In this document: in pieces, positions 1 to 8,158 of the stretch
Position numbering within the stretch: the first letter of the stretch is position 1
How the letters are laid out: every line of letters begins with the position of its first letter
Assembly: GCA_900618425.1 (NCBI GenBank)
Contig: UZAN01055096.1
Location: 3,072-13,155, forward strand
DNA: 10,084 bases
From: Echinostoma caproni
Lineage: Eukaryota > Platyhelminthes > Trematoda > Plagiorchiida > Echinostomatidae
Direction of reading: 5' to 3'
Program-made: the position numbers and the translations under genes
The notes under the pieces: generated by a model
Told to the model about the DNA's origin: nothing
Database searches by the model: none
Seen by the model: only the letters and a program-made list of their open reading frames with translations

Positions 1-1
1 C

Positions 2-178
2 AACATCCGTGTACAGCAAGCCTGATTTCAGCCTGGTCCGGGATGTATTGATCAGATTTTTACGTAGCTTTGGGTCCTCGAGCTACGTTACAGCCACCGT
101 CAACCAACGATTGCAGTGTTCCTTGCCCTGAAAGGAGCCTTCAACCCAGTTGACGGCAAAGCCCTAATGGGTTTGCTT
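2..178 (+). pseudogene. LINE copy A, N-terminal part of the reverse transcriptase (degenerate)
   Basis: This is the front of a non-LTR (LINE) reverse transcriptase domain, read in the frame starting at base 2. Visible pieces in order are a QQA-stop-FQPGPGCIDQIFT stretch (the family's QAGFRPGRGCIDQ block), a second stop, then LELRYSHRQPTIAVFLALKG and AFNPVDGKALMGLL. The last corresponds to the LDxKxAFDxVD motif of the RT palm. The usual catalytic aspartate of that motif is replaced by alanine (FLALKGAF), and there are TGA and TAG stops at 23-25 and 50-52, so it is dead. The block resembles RTE-like elements common in flukes; clade assignment is from memory of the motif. The copy is cut at 178/179 by AT-rich DNA and resumes near 1155. 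The window edge truncates its 5' side. Confidence 0.85.
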
Positions 179-198
179 ATTATATTATATTATTATTC
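179..198. repeat. AT-rich simple repeat, probable retroelement tail
   Basis: The tract consists of ATTAT and ATT units, reading as TAA/ATATA units on the minus strand. It sits exactly where LINE copy A stops, consistent with the 3' tail of an antisense retroelement insertion. Confidence 0.6.
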
Positions 199-1137
199 AA
201 AACGTAACCAATTACGGAGAACTGGCGAATGTACCACAACATATGAACAAAAAGAAATCTTAAGAATTTGTTCATAGGTTGTGTGAGCATGTTGCTTCCC
301 GCTTGCCCCGGCCGAAAAAGGGGGATAGCCTCGGGGTCCCCACCCCAAGCCTTTGGCTAAAAAGCCAGACCTGCAAGACAACAGGATAGAGCCCAGAATC
401 CGCAGTCCATTGGGGGCCGGTATCCAGTTCATCGGATCATACGTCCTTTGGAGGTCCAAGGTGCCCAATTGAACCGGTGACCACTGCCGCGATCAGGAGG
501 GTGTGCGTGTGGTTCGTACACCTCTTCTCGGTTGGTTTGGAATCGCTTTTTAGCCAACTCCCCTAGGTGAACTGCCAGTGGTTCACCAACCCGCTTATAG
601 CCCCGGATGTCGGCTTTTCGTCCTCTCACTTTGGTGGAAAAAACACCTCTGCCACGAGAAGGCAGTGAGTAAGGCTTCGTCAGCAGAGGCTATTTGAGAC
701 GCTTGGTCATGGAGGAGCATTTCGCGAGGTGTAAGGGAATGGTGACCAGTCACAATCCCAGACACCCACCCCGACCATACTGAGGCTTTCGAAGGCAAGG
801 TGTTAATAGATCAGGCAGGACGACGGCAGAGCCGCCTAGCACACTTATTATGCTCGTTGAACTCACTTTTTGGTTTGTCACGCACTTTGGTGCAATGAAA
901 AGCAGACGGGGTAAACCTCATAGTCACGAATACCTACTGTTCACTGCTGGAAACCGGTAACCTAAGACCTGGGACGAGTAACGAACCACTTAGGGCCCCG
1001 ATAGGCTAGGCGTGATATTGAAACGGGCGATAATGACAGTGACTAAACCACTGCGCCATTACCACCTAGTTGAGTAAGGGTGTATAACGAACTAAGTGGG
1101 CCGCTTCGTCACCAGCAGCGGTGTTCGTTAGAGGTAC
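179..1137 (-). mobile_element. Foreign repeat block splitting LINE copy A, apparently antisense
   Basis: About 950 bases separate the two halves of LINE copy A and show no reverse-transcriptase similarity in any frame I read. On the minus strand the block ends in an AT-rich simple tail (179-198, TAA and ATATT units), as expected for the 3' end of a non-LTR element. Its other end, on the minus strand, has a tRNA A-box-like string, TGGCGCAGTGG (1048-1058 on the plus strand), but no good B box. Modest minus-strand open frames at 429-629 and 595-798 match no protein I recognise. A 48-base piece (623-670) recurs inverted at 5938-5984, so the block is made of dispersed repeat. The flanks share CTTATT (176-181 and 1138-1143), too short to be a convincing target duplication. 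About 60 residues of the host LINE are missing at the junction, so a deletion accompanied or followed the insertion. Confidence 0.5.
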
Positions 1138-1154
1138 CTTATTTCTCCATGGGT

Positions 1155-1975
1155 AACTAGAGAAAAACTTTTTGACCTGATGTACGCTCATGATATCGTC
1201 TGTCTGTTCGATTGTATGAAAGACGCACAAAGCGCGCTTGATAGACTAACAGTTACTGCTACGTCATTCGGTATGCGCCTAACACCTTAAAAGGGCAAAG
1301 TTATGCTGCAAGACTGTTTGTCGTCTGCTCCGCCGCTGATGTTCAACAGTTAGGAATTAGTTGTAATTGATTGCCTTTCCTACTTAGGTGGTTGCGTGGC
1401 CAATGACGGTAGCGCAACGCATTCCAAGGCTCAAGCAGCATACGCAATACCGTAATACCTCTGGCGTAGACGCAACTTTTCACTGAAGTTGAAAGGTGGG
1501 ATATGGTATGCTACGTTTCCGTCAGTTCTGCTTTATGATTGAGACCTTGAATTTGCGGTTGGCAGCTATCCAATGACTAGTTTTCGACTACCGATGATTG
1601 CATAGTTGGGCTCTCATAGGATGGAGCGAACGAGTTAGGAAGTGTTGAGCCGTTGTGTTTGGGAGTTTGTCTGATATGAATTTTCTAGGATATCGAATTC
1701 AGATTAGTAGGCATCTCTGGTTGAGACACGTATTTTGCGTGCTCAGCTGTCGTCTACCTCATCGCAACTTGTTTGCTGTAATCGCTACAGACTGGAGGAA
1801 CCTGCGTGGAGATCAACAAAAGACGTAGAGACGAGGCATGAGGAAGTGCACTGAGCGATTAGGTAGGGCAAATTTTTCCCGCTGTCCGCGTTAAGGTCTG
1901 AAAAACTGAGATACTGGAGACTATGGCATCGAAGCGAGAGAAGTGACGTTCTTGTTATCAATTCTCAGACCAGAA
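1155..1975 (+). pseudogene. LINE copy A, RT catalytic region to C-terminus (degenerate)
   Basis: This is the second half of LINE copy A. It opens with TREKLFDLMYAHDIVCLFD, where YAHD occupies the YADD catalytic position, so a catalytic aspartate is histidine. It continues through KDAQSALDRLTVTATSFGMR, KVMLQDCLSSAPP, LSYLGGCVANDGSATHSKAQ and YLWRRRNFSLKLKG, then WSERVRK, HLWLRHVF, CRLPHRNLFAVIATDWRN and GMRKCTERLGRANFSRCP. This order (thumb, connection, then the RRLRWLGHVLRM-like C-terminal block) is typical of RTE-like LINE proteins. At least eight in-frame stops and two or more frameshifts break it. The coding remnant fades near 1975, around RSCYQFS in a shifted frame. Confidence 0.85.
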
Positions 1976-2234
1976 TGCTTAAACAATTATTTATGTACTG
2001 TTGGATTTCGTTCTTGTGTGTTAACCAGTTCCATTTTGTACAACCATTATCAATGCACTTTCGTGCACCAGTTTTGGTTGGTGTCTTTTAGATTCCCATT
2101 TGGATGAAGCAGTAAGAAGAAGACGGGAAAGTTGAAAGTGGATCCGAAGGGAAAATGGAGAATCTCAATGTAACAAGACTGCAAATAAATTGAGATGCAC
2201 GAACGTCACTGTTTACGACACAATTATATTCGCT
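1976..2234 (+). other. Unassigned; possible 3' tail of LINE copy A
   Basis: No coding similarity is visible. By position, the first part may be the 3' untranslated tail of LINE copy A. A small hairpin, GCACTTTCGTGC (2056-2067), is present. The stretch ends where antisense LINE copy B begins. Confidence 0.3.
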
Positions 2235-2640
2235 TAAAGTGATCCCGAGGTCCCCATACAGGGAGCCTAACGCGACCTATATGACCGCTTCTCCTGATTA
2301 GGGTTTCCATACCCTCTTGCCACCCTTGACTTTTTTCTATCCACAATCTGTCTTAGCAAACCGTGCGCCGTTCCAACCTGTTTGCTGACGTGTGTAACAC
2401 GTCTCACTTAACGTAATCTATGGAGGTTGACCACTTGCTCCAGTTGTCTCAAGTTGAAAATGCCAATGTGGCCTTCTGTATGCGACTTCATCCGCGTTGC
2501 GTTCACCGGGTAAGATACGGCTGCCCAAGTAACAAGCCTTGTCCACTTGATCTATTAATTCCCCAGTCAGAGTGAGGTTGGGTGCTGGACCAACCCAGTC
2601 TTGTAGCAACATTTTACACCTTTAAGGTATGTGTTGACCA
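2235..2640 (-). pseudogene. LINE copy B, antisense C-terminal fragment with an internal deletion
   Basis: Read on the minus strand, the fragment starts with CKMLLQDWVGPAPNLTLTGE and VDKACYLGSRILPGERNADE, the same region as copy A's KVMLQD to YLGG block. After a frameshift it gives KATLAFST, then SANRLERRTVC, GWQEGMETLIRRSG and HIGRVRLPVWGPRD, which correspond to the C-terminal HRLP, RGM and RLPGWGPRD blocks of RTE-like LINEs. The roughly 75 residues normally between these parts (the LLYGCETW and VFDxRCLR region) are absent. Several stops interrupt it. Its wording differs enough from copy A to suggest another subfamily. The longest intact frame, 2418-2612, is only a piece of this relic, not a gene. 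Confidence 0.8.
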
Positions 2641-3204
2641 TAGAGGTTTACTCCCCACACACTCAAAATAAGCTCAATCCCTTTCTACCTTACATATTCT
2701 CACCAACTTACATACATTGAAAGTTCGACAGCGATCGGTGAAGTTCACTTCCCAGTATTTTGCCGTAATAAGACGATAATGATGGCAAAGAGGACTTTGC
2801 GCTTTTTGTGGGGTCTCTTGACTTCATCGTTGTGATAATGATCAAATAGGTGTGCTATACAGACTCAAAATGGTGGCAATAACGATGGAAAATAAAATAA
2901 AAGCTATTGCACCGCCGTTAAGAAGTAGTTGAAGAGTGAATGTTACGAACGGATCAACGCCAAGATGAACCACTTAATATTGAAAACTTTTCGAAGAGTC
3001 AAAGAACAAGGAGACCCGATCGCGACACGGGTGCAGTATTTCTTAGTGAAACATATTTAGACCTTGCAAGGAGTAAGAAGATAACAATAGGGGAGAATTC
3101 GCTTCACGCGATTGTTATCCAGCCCAACTCAGAATATGGATATTGCCACCGTTGGTACACGGTGGCCTAATAAGTTAAACAGTAGCCGCTAATTGAAGGT
3201 TGAC
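2641..3204. other. Unassigned region with one orphan open frame
   Basis: There is no confident gene here. A 76-codon frame at 2940-3170 (+), containing RDTGAVFLSETYLDLARSKK, matches no family I can name. It faintly recalls LINE endonuclease LSET motifs, but that is too weak to call. If the neighbouring LINE copies sit in the myosin intron, this stretch is probably intronic too. Confidence 0.35.
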
Positions 3205-3736
3205 CACTGAAATGGTTTTTCGTCGCGGACAACATTTGAACGTCCCCAAAATACCAGTATTAACTGTGCACCTGGAGAAAAGCCATTCGCGTTAGGATAC
3301 ACAGACAGCATCGCTTGTCTATTGGTGTCTGATGGCCGTGTAAAGAAAAGAACATTCTTTTGATCCATTCGGTGAGTGATTTTTCTTCAGCGTATAAAGT
3401 AGTGCTGCAAGACTGGATGTCGGCTACTCTCACTATGAAGACTAATGACCAGGAGTTGACTATAGTTGATCACTGCTTCTATTCGGGCAGTTACATGGAG
3501 AATGGCGGTAGGAGATTTACCGCACAAAACAAGGGCTCAAGCAGTTACCACAGGACTAAAGCACCTTCGGCCTCAACGTGACATTTCGTTGAAGTGTTTT
3601 ACATTGTGCCTCGATGTGATATATTCTGTTTCGCGCTGGTGAAACTTCGAATGAGCGAGTAGAAAATGTGCATATACCACAGTTTTTTAGGCTCCGTGGC
3701 GTACTTTGTTTGGTGAAAGAAGGATCGAGCATACGG
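3205..3736 (+). pseudogene. LINE copy C, RT palm/thumb fragment (degenerate)
   Basis: This is a third RTE-like LINE relic. It begins near TTFERPQNTSINCAPGEKPF and reaches ALGYTDSIACLL, where YTDS stands at the YADD position, so the catalytic second aspartate is lost. It continues in other frames through SDFSSAYKVVLQDWMS, LTIVDHCFYSGSYMENGG, RAQAVTTGLKHLRPQRDISL, IFCFALVKLRMSE and YHSFLGSVAYFVW. The last two match the LLYGCETWPLRVED and HRCLRSIA regions. Stops and at least three frameshifts make it non-functional. The open frame 3360-3581 is a piece of this relic. It ends just before the pentanucleotide repeat and about 95 bases before the first visible myosin exon. Confidence 0.8.
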
Positions 3737-3747
3737 GTAAGTTTGAG

Positions 3748-3777
3748 ATCACATCAGATCACATCACATCACATCAG
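3748..3777. repeat. Pentanucleotide tandem repeat (ATCAC/ATCAG)x6
   Basis: Six head-to-tail copies: ATCAC, ATCAG, then three ATCAC, then ATCAG. The repeat lies between the LINE relic and the splice acceptor of the first visible myosin exon, so it is probably intronic. Confidence 0.85.
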
Positions 3778-3830
3778 ATTTATCGCGCGGCCAAACCATC
3801 TGATTTTTACTATTGCTATGCTCTCCTCAG

Positions 3831-5211
3831 GAAGCGTTTTCGATGATCGACTCTACCAAGGATGGAATTATCGATCAGACGGATTTGGAGGAAATTTTTC
3901 GATCACTGGGCAAAGAACCAACCGAAGAGTATCTAAACGATATGCTCTCACAGGCGAAGGGACAAATTAACTTCACCATGTTTCTAACCCTGTTTGGTGA
4001 TAAGATGACGGGGTGCGATCCGGAAGAAGCTATTTTAAACGCGTTTGCTTGCTTTGATCCAGAAGGAACTGGTAAGTTTTTTACCCCTCAAGGAAAATCG
4101 AAGTACACAATGAGAGAGTTTTCATTCTGGTTTTGCGGTTCAGTTAGCAATAATAATCGTGGCACAGGAGATATTCTGCTCAATGTTTGCTCATTGAAAC
4201 TGTAGTCGGTGTTCTTGAGTGGTGGAACTGTTTTTATCACATGCCGCAATGTAGCACAGATTCCCCCGGGCTCACCGCTACCCAAAAACACTAGGTGCGA
4301 TTTTCACAAAACCGCAGTATTAGATAAAGCGTCTAATACCAAACAGCTGCGCAAGTACTCATCAGTTCTTGTCTGCAACTACAGTTTTGTGTCATGCCAT
4401 GTGAGAGTCTCAGTTAGTTGATTGACCAACCCTAAAGATCATCTCTGTTCTACGTTACTGACGGTTTTCGTAGTCACGTGGCTTCCAAGATTTTCTTTAT
4501 ATTCCGCCTAATGCACAGATACAATCGAAGTAATCATGTAGTATTTGGCAAGATACCAAGTTTGCTAACATCACGATATTCTCTTACAACTCTTTTCGTT
4601 TTTGGTCGAGAGGTCCTTTATACAAAAAAGTAGCCATATTTTAAAATATCACTAGCCCTTGGTTGCTGTTTTTTGTGCAATTTTTAGTCGGTTTTAAGAG
4701 TCATTTAGTAGTATCACTTTTCGCACTATAAAAAGTCATAGTTTTACGAATGATAGCACATTGATGAATCAGAAAAAAATTTATCTATAAAGTAATTTGT
4801 TCTGACATCTCATCCACATTTATATATTCGATCTGTTTTCATTACAAGACAGATAACGAGAAGGAACCTCATAGTTCGGTGTGCTGAAGAAAAGATAATC
4901 CTAATAGTAGATCTTAGTGCATGTCTTAGGGCAACATTAAACCTCATACTTTTCTGCCTTCCTCTATGTCATTGACGTGATCCATAGATCGCTAAACTCA
5001 AGGTTGAATACACGATCATCTTGTTTCATTCTATTGTTCAGGTGTAATCGCCGAAGATCAGTTGCGCGAATTAATGACTACTATGGGCGATCGATGGACT
5101 CACGAGAAAGTGGACGAGTTGTTCCACGGTGCTCCAATCTCCGATGGCAACTTTGATTACAAAGAATTCACGCGAATGATCATGCATGGTCAAGAAGAGG
5201 AGGACAAGTAG
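3831..5211 (+). CDS. Myosin regulatory light chain, last two exons (5'-partial)
   Basis: The product binds the IQ site of the myosin II heavy-chain neck and regulates motor activity and filament assembly in muscle or cytoskeleton. Exons 3831-4071 and 5042-5211 join in phase 1 (split Gly codon) to give 136 residues and a TAG stop. Residues 1-23 ([20 protein letters not shown], then EIF) form EF-hand 1; the loop at residues 7-18 keeps acidic ligands D7, D11, D15 and D18, with T9 at position 3. [13 protein letters not shown] (44-56) and [12 protein letters not shown] (70-81) are hallmark regulatory-light-chain strings. [16 protein letters not shown] (93-108) and [14 protein letters not shown] (117-130) complete the C-lobe. 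EF-hand 3 has Q at position 12 and EF-hand 4 is degenerate, as usual in the family. The acidic tail is QEEEDK. Essential light chain and calmodulin are unlikely because of the [11 protein letters not shown] and FACFD strings. About 25-40 N-terminal residues, including the kinase-target Ser/Thr, are missing. They must lie in exons upstream: the acceptor CTCTCCTCAG at 3821-3830 opens in phase 0 and no matching exon is visible in 1-3830. Confidence 0.95.
4072..5041 (+). other. Phase-1 intron of the myosin regulatory light chain gene
   Basis: The donor is ACTG/GTAAGT at 4071/4072 and the acceptor TTGTTCAG ends at 5041, with a T-rich run before it. Removing these 970 bases restores an uninterrupted light-chain reading frame. 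The intron is AT-rich. No gene or transposon similarity was recognised inside; its open frames (for example 4209-4421 +, 4088-4291 -) have no recognisable content. Confidence 0.92.
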
Positions 5212-5400
5212 ACAATACGAACGAGTTCTTTTTAATTGCTATCTTTTGGTGCCTAAACCCATTCCTGTACCAGTGGCTTTTCATGGCAAACGTCCACTCA
5301 CACATGCTCGTCCTACCAGCTAGGTAGCATGCGTGGCGGACAGTATGTCGTCAANCTCGGCTGTTACGTACACCGAGACTACTACGCTTTTTGCTACATT
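5212..5400 (+). promoter_or_regulatory. Probable 3'UTR with an imperfect hairpin
   Basis: This follows the light-chain stop codon. A foldback is visible: GTCCACTCACACATGC (5292-5307) against GCATGCGTGGCGGAC (5327-5341), with an inner perfect stem CTACC (5313-5317) / GGTAG (5323-5327) closed by AGCTA. No AATAAA signal was found between the stop and 6000; GATAAA near 5729 is a weak variant candidate. The extent of the UTR is therefore a guess. Confidence 0.4.
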
Positions 5401-5937
5401 TACCTACCGAAATGTATGTATGTATTTGCTGATCTCTCTGATTTCCCCAAATACAGACTTCTACAACGCTAGTTCTGCGATGTTTTTGTAGGGCTATCTG
5501 ATATGTGAATTATGTGTGAAGGGAAACCCGAACTGTCAAGATTATGCAATTACTGTTCTTTTGGAATCAGTTAATGAATGAGCGCAATATCCTCCTGTGA
5601 GCCGCACACGAGCGCAATCGGGACTGAATTACCTGAGTTTAATTGCGTCTACGGCAGCAGGTTTGTGTTTCAATGAACAGATATTGCACCGCACACAGAG
5701 ACTGGAGTAGGAACAGTAAGATAATTAGATAAAGATACCTCCGAGTTTGGGCTTCTGTTGTGTTGAAGTAACCTTTTGCGTGGGATTTCGTTCGCGGCAG
5801 GAGGCAAGCAAAATCTAGTTTGTTGTCTAGCTCANAACGGAAAATTGATAGTTGAATTAGGAGTAATTACCAAGTACGTGCCGACAGAATGGATAGATAC
5901 CCAGACAAGTTTATTCAGTTTCACCGTCAAATTGGAA
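5401..5937. other. No recognisable gene
   Basis: No coding similarity was seen. Short related strings occur: GCGCAATATC near 5582 is nearly inverted as GATATTGCAC near 5681, and CCGCACAC occurs beside both. The open frame 5776-6093 (+) contains an N and runs into the microsatellite, so it is not a credible gene. Confidence 0.4.
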
Positions 5938-5984
5938 ACTCACTGCCTTCTCCTGGCGGAGGTGTTTTCTCACCAAAGTGAAAG
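5938..5984 (+). repeat. Dispersed repeat fragment, inverted relative to 623-670
   Basis: This matches the reverse complement of 623-670 at about 90 percent by eye; both contain ACTCACTGCCTTCTC, GAGGTGTTTT and ACCAAAGTGA. It ties this region to the repeat that splits LINE copy A. Similarity drops on both sides, so the rest of the element is gone or diverged. Confidence 0.7.
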
Positions 5985-6013
5985 ATTGGATTTAGATATG
6001 TGTGAAATGTATG

Positions 6014-6025
6014 TATATATATATA

Positions 6026-6066
<41 letters not shown>
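6014..6066. repeat. (TA)n dinucleotide microsatellite
   Basis: About 26 TA units with a single phase break at about 6031. It lies some 30 bases after a dispersed repeat fragment, so it could be a mutated retroelement tail or an ordinary microsatellite. Confidence 0.95.
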
Positions 6067-6069
<3 letters not shown>

Positions 6070-8158
6070 ACTGGATTTAAGGATGATGATTGAAGGCTTC
6101 CGTTGTAATACCCTAAGGTCTTTCTTTTTTCAAGAGACCGGTAAGTACAAAATTAAAGTAAGCGAAACTCACTGATAGAAACATCTGTGTACTAATCTCG
6201 GGACGGTTCGGAACTATGTTAGTTTTTAAATCTAGAAAGATAACTGTTTGAATTTACCGACATGGAATTGAGTATGCGAAGACCATTTCAACATAACTAG
6301 TCCGTTAATCCTCGTACGTGTTTGCTTTGATCGTTAACTTTAAATCACAATGCTATCTGGCTTTCACTCTCACGCGTTAGGAGCTAAGAATTAGGGGCTC
6401 GCTGAATTGTACTGTACCGTATTGTGCTACACACTTTCGTCGGTTGATACTCAGATACGGCCATACGCGTAACTCCGTCACAGATGAATACACACGTAGG
6501 TGGAAGAAAGAAAATAATTCACTCCTCTAGCCTGAAAAATATATCCGGAACTCATTTACTATATTGTATTTATCAGCATAGATATAGGCCAAATATGGAA
6601 CAAGGGGATTTTCATAGATGCTAATTTTTTACCGGAACGACTCGATTACTCGACCTAGTTAGTAAGTTGCACATTGAAAAGTGGGCTTATGGCAAAAGTG
6701 GCATTTGGCTTTGAACATACAGTCAATCTCCTGCTATTTCGCATCCCTCGGGTATTCGAAAAAGGGGGTAAACTCCGGGAACTGCGACTGTGTAGATGTA
6801 TTAGGTAGAATGAAAAATCGGTTGAGAGTTTTGTGACAAAATAAACTGGATCGATAAAATGTACGCTAATTCTGTTACTTGATCCCAATGTTTATAATTA
6901 TGTACTGTTTACTTATAATGAAATTTAGAAATACCGTCTTGCTTATCCTTTTTGTATCGAAGAAACCGAAATCTTCTATGATATCCTCAGTTTAATATTA
7001 GTACACTACATCCGGTATTCAGCCCTTTTTCAGTTTCAAGTGCCTGATTATCTCGAAGCTGCCTACCTTTCTTCAGAGGAATTTCTCCAACGCAATAATT
7101 GCATATTAATTCCAGATATTCTCCCATTCCTTTGCAGTGTTAGACCAACCACAGAACTGAGTATATGGCGTCCACCATAAGATGCAACTGTTGTAGCTAT
7201 AATAATGATAACCTCAATATCAACCCAGTCGATGAAAATAGGAATGAAGCAGGTCGAACATGGTGAGAATACGGGACAAGAAATCGCATTCGCAGGAAAT
7301 CATGTAATCTGAAATAACTGAAATATCTGTTACGGAATATACCCAGTACATAGAATTATTTCTCGTATTCCAAACTGATTATTCGTCGCGCAATCTGTTC
7401 ATGATTTTCTGGTGAAAAATATGTAGCATTAACTCTGTCGGCATCTATTCATTCGTTGGCTTTTGTTCTTGCCAGTGTATGTTCAAACCGATTGATACAT
7501 TCGTCATGGAAAGTGTCGGTAAACATAAGTGACGTGTTAAGTTCAACAAGCGATTCACAAATCGTAAAGTGCATCGCTCAAACAGTCAGGGGCTCGTCAT
7601 ACCAGGATTACGATGACCTTGGATCAATGCCCTGTCTAATTCCATCGCTGCTCTGGCAAGGACAAGTGCAATTAACACCATAATGCTCAAGATCGCCTAG
7701 ATGATTGCAATCAACCGATAGAACTCAATTCTATGTCAACAAAAAGACTTGTTCATCACCTTGGTGACGCTTCCCCCATTTGCAAGTGTTTATTTTGTAA
7801 TCCAAAATTTCCGAACCCTATACAAACATCGTATTTGTCTGCAGTAGGCCCCAGTTGAGATGCAGTGAGATCGTCCAGGACAAATCGTGCAATGTTACTA
7901 TACTGGCTTCTCTTTTCAAGTGCGACTATCATTCATTCATTCACACAGGTGAGGGCGGCGTTCATCGCTGCTCGCCTGCTAACCAGTCAGTCGCGATTGT
8001 CGTTCACCCGTTTTCACTTAAGTGCACCAGAGACCATCGATAGACCCAATGACCGTGGCTTTGGTGACCGCTGCAACAAAAACTGACCACATTCGAAGGC
8101 CCCAGAGATTTGCAGAATCCTTTGCTGCTCACAAAAATGTAACTTTAGCAACCATAAG
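6067..8158. other. About 2.1 kb with no recognisable gene or element
   Basis: The open frames here (6655-6888 -, 7456-7683 +, and the overlapping set at 7855-8273 +) are short. They lack motifs I know and show no splice-supported extension. The last 300 bases may be the 3' end of the transposon that starts at 8159, but I found no terminal inverted repeat to prove it. Confidence 0.5.

Noticed and set aside
429..798. Minus-strand open frames of 66 and 67 codons in the repeat block
   Set aside because: They overlap repeated, apparently non-coding DNA and one contains the dispersed 48-base repeat; no protein motif is visible.
3668..3736. Candidate upstream myosin exon ending at the GTAAGT donor-like site at 3738
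   Set aside because: The translation matches LINE C-terminal blocks (YHSFLGSVAYFVW), not a light-chain N-terminus, and does not end in the EFK-like residues expected before EAF.
3813..4205. Treating the single open frame 3813-4205 as the whole protein
   Set aside because: Its first six codons lie in the intron before the acceptor and its end reads through the donor at 4072 into non-homologous sequence; light-chain homology continues only in the exon at 5042.
4209..4421. Open frame of 70 codons inside the myosin intron
   Set aside because: No family resemblance, no splice sites fitting the host frame, and length within chance expectation.
5776..6093. 105-codon frame ending in a Tyr-Ile run
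   Set aside because: It contains an N, includes a dispersed repeat, and its C-terminal third is just the translated (TA)n microsatellite.
7842..7862. CAGTAGGCCCCAGTTGAG as the terminal inverted repeat of the Tigger relic
   Set aside because: No matching inverted copy was found on the far side of the transposase and there is no adjacent TA duplication.
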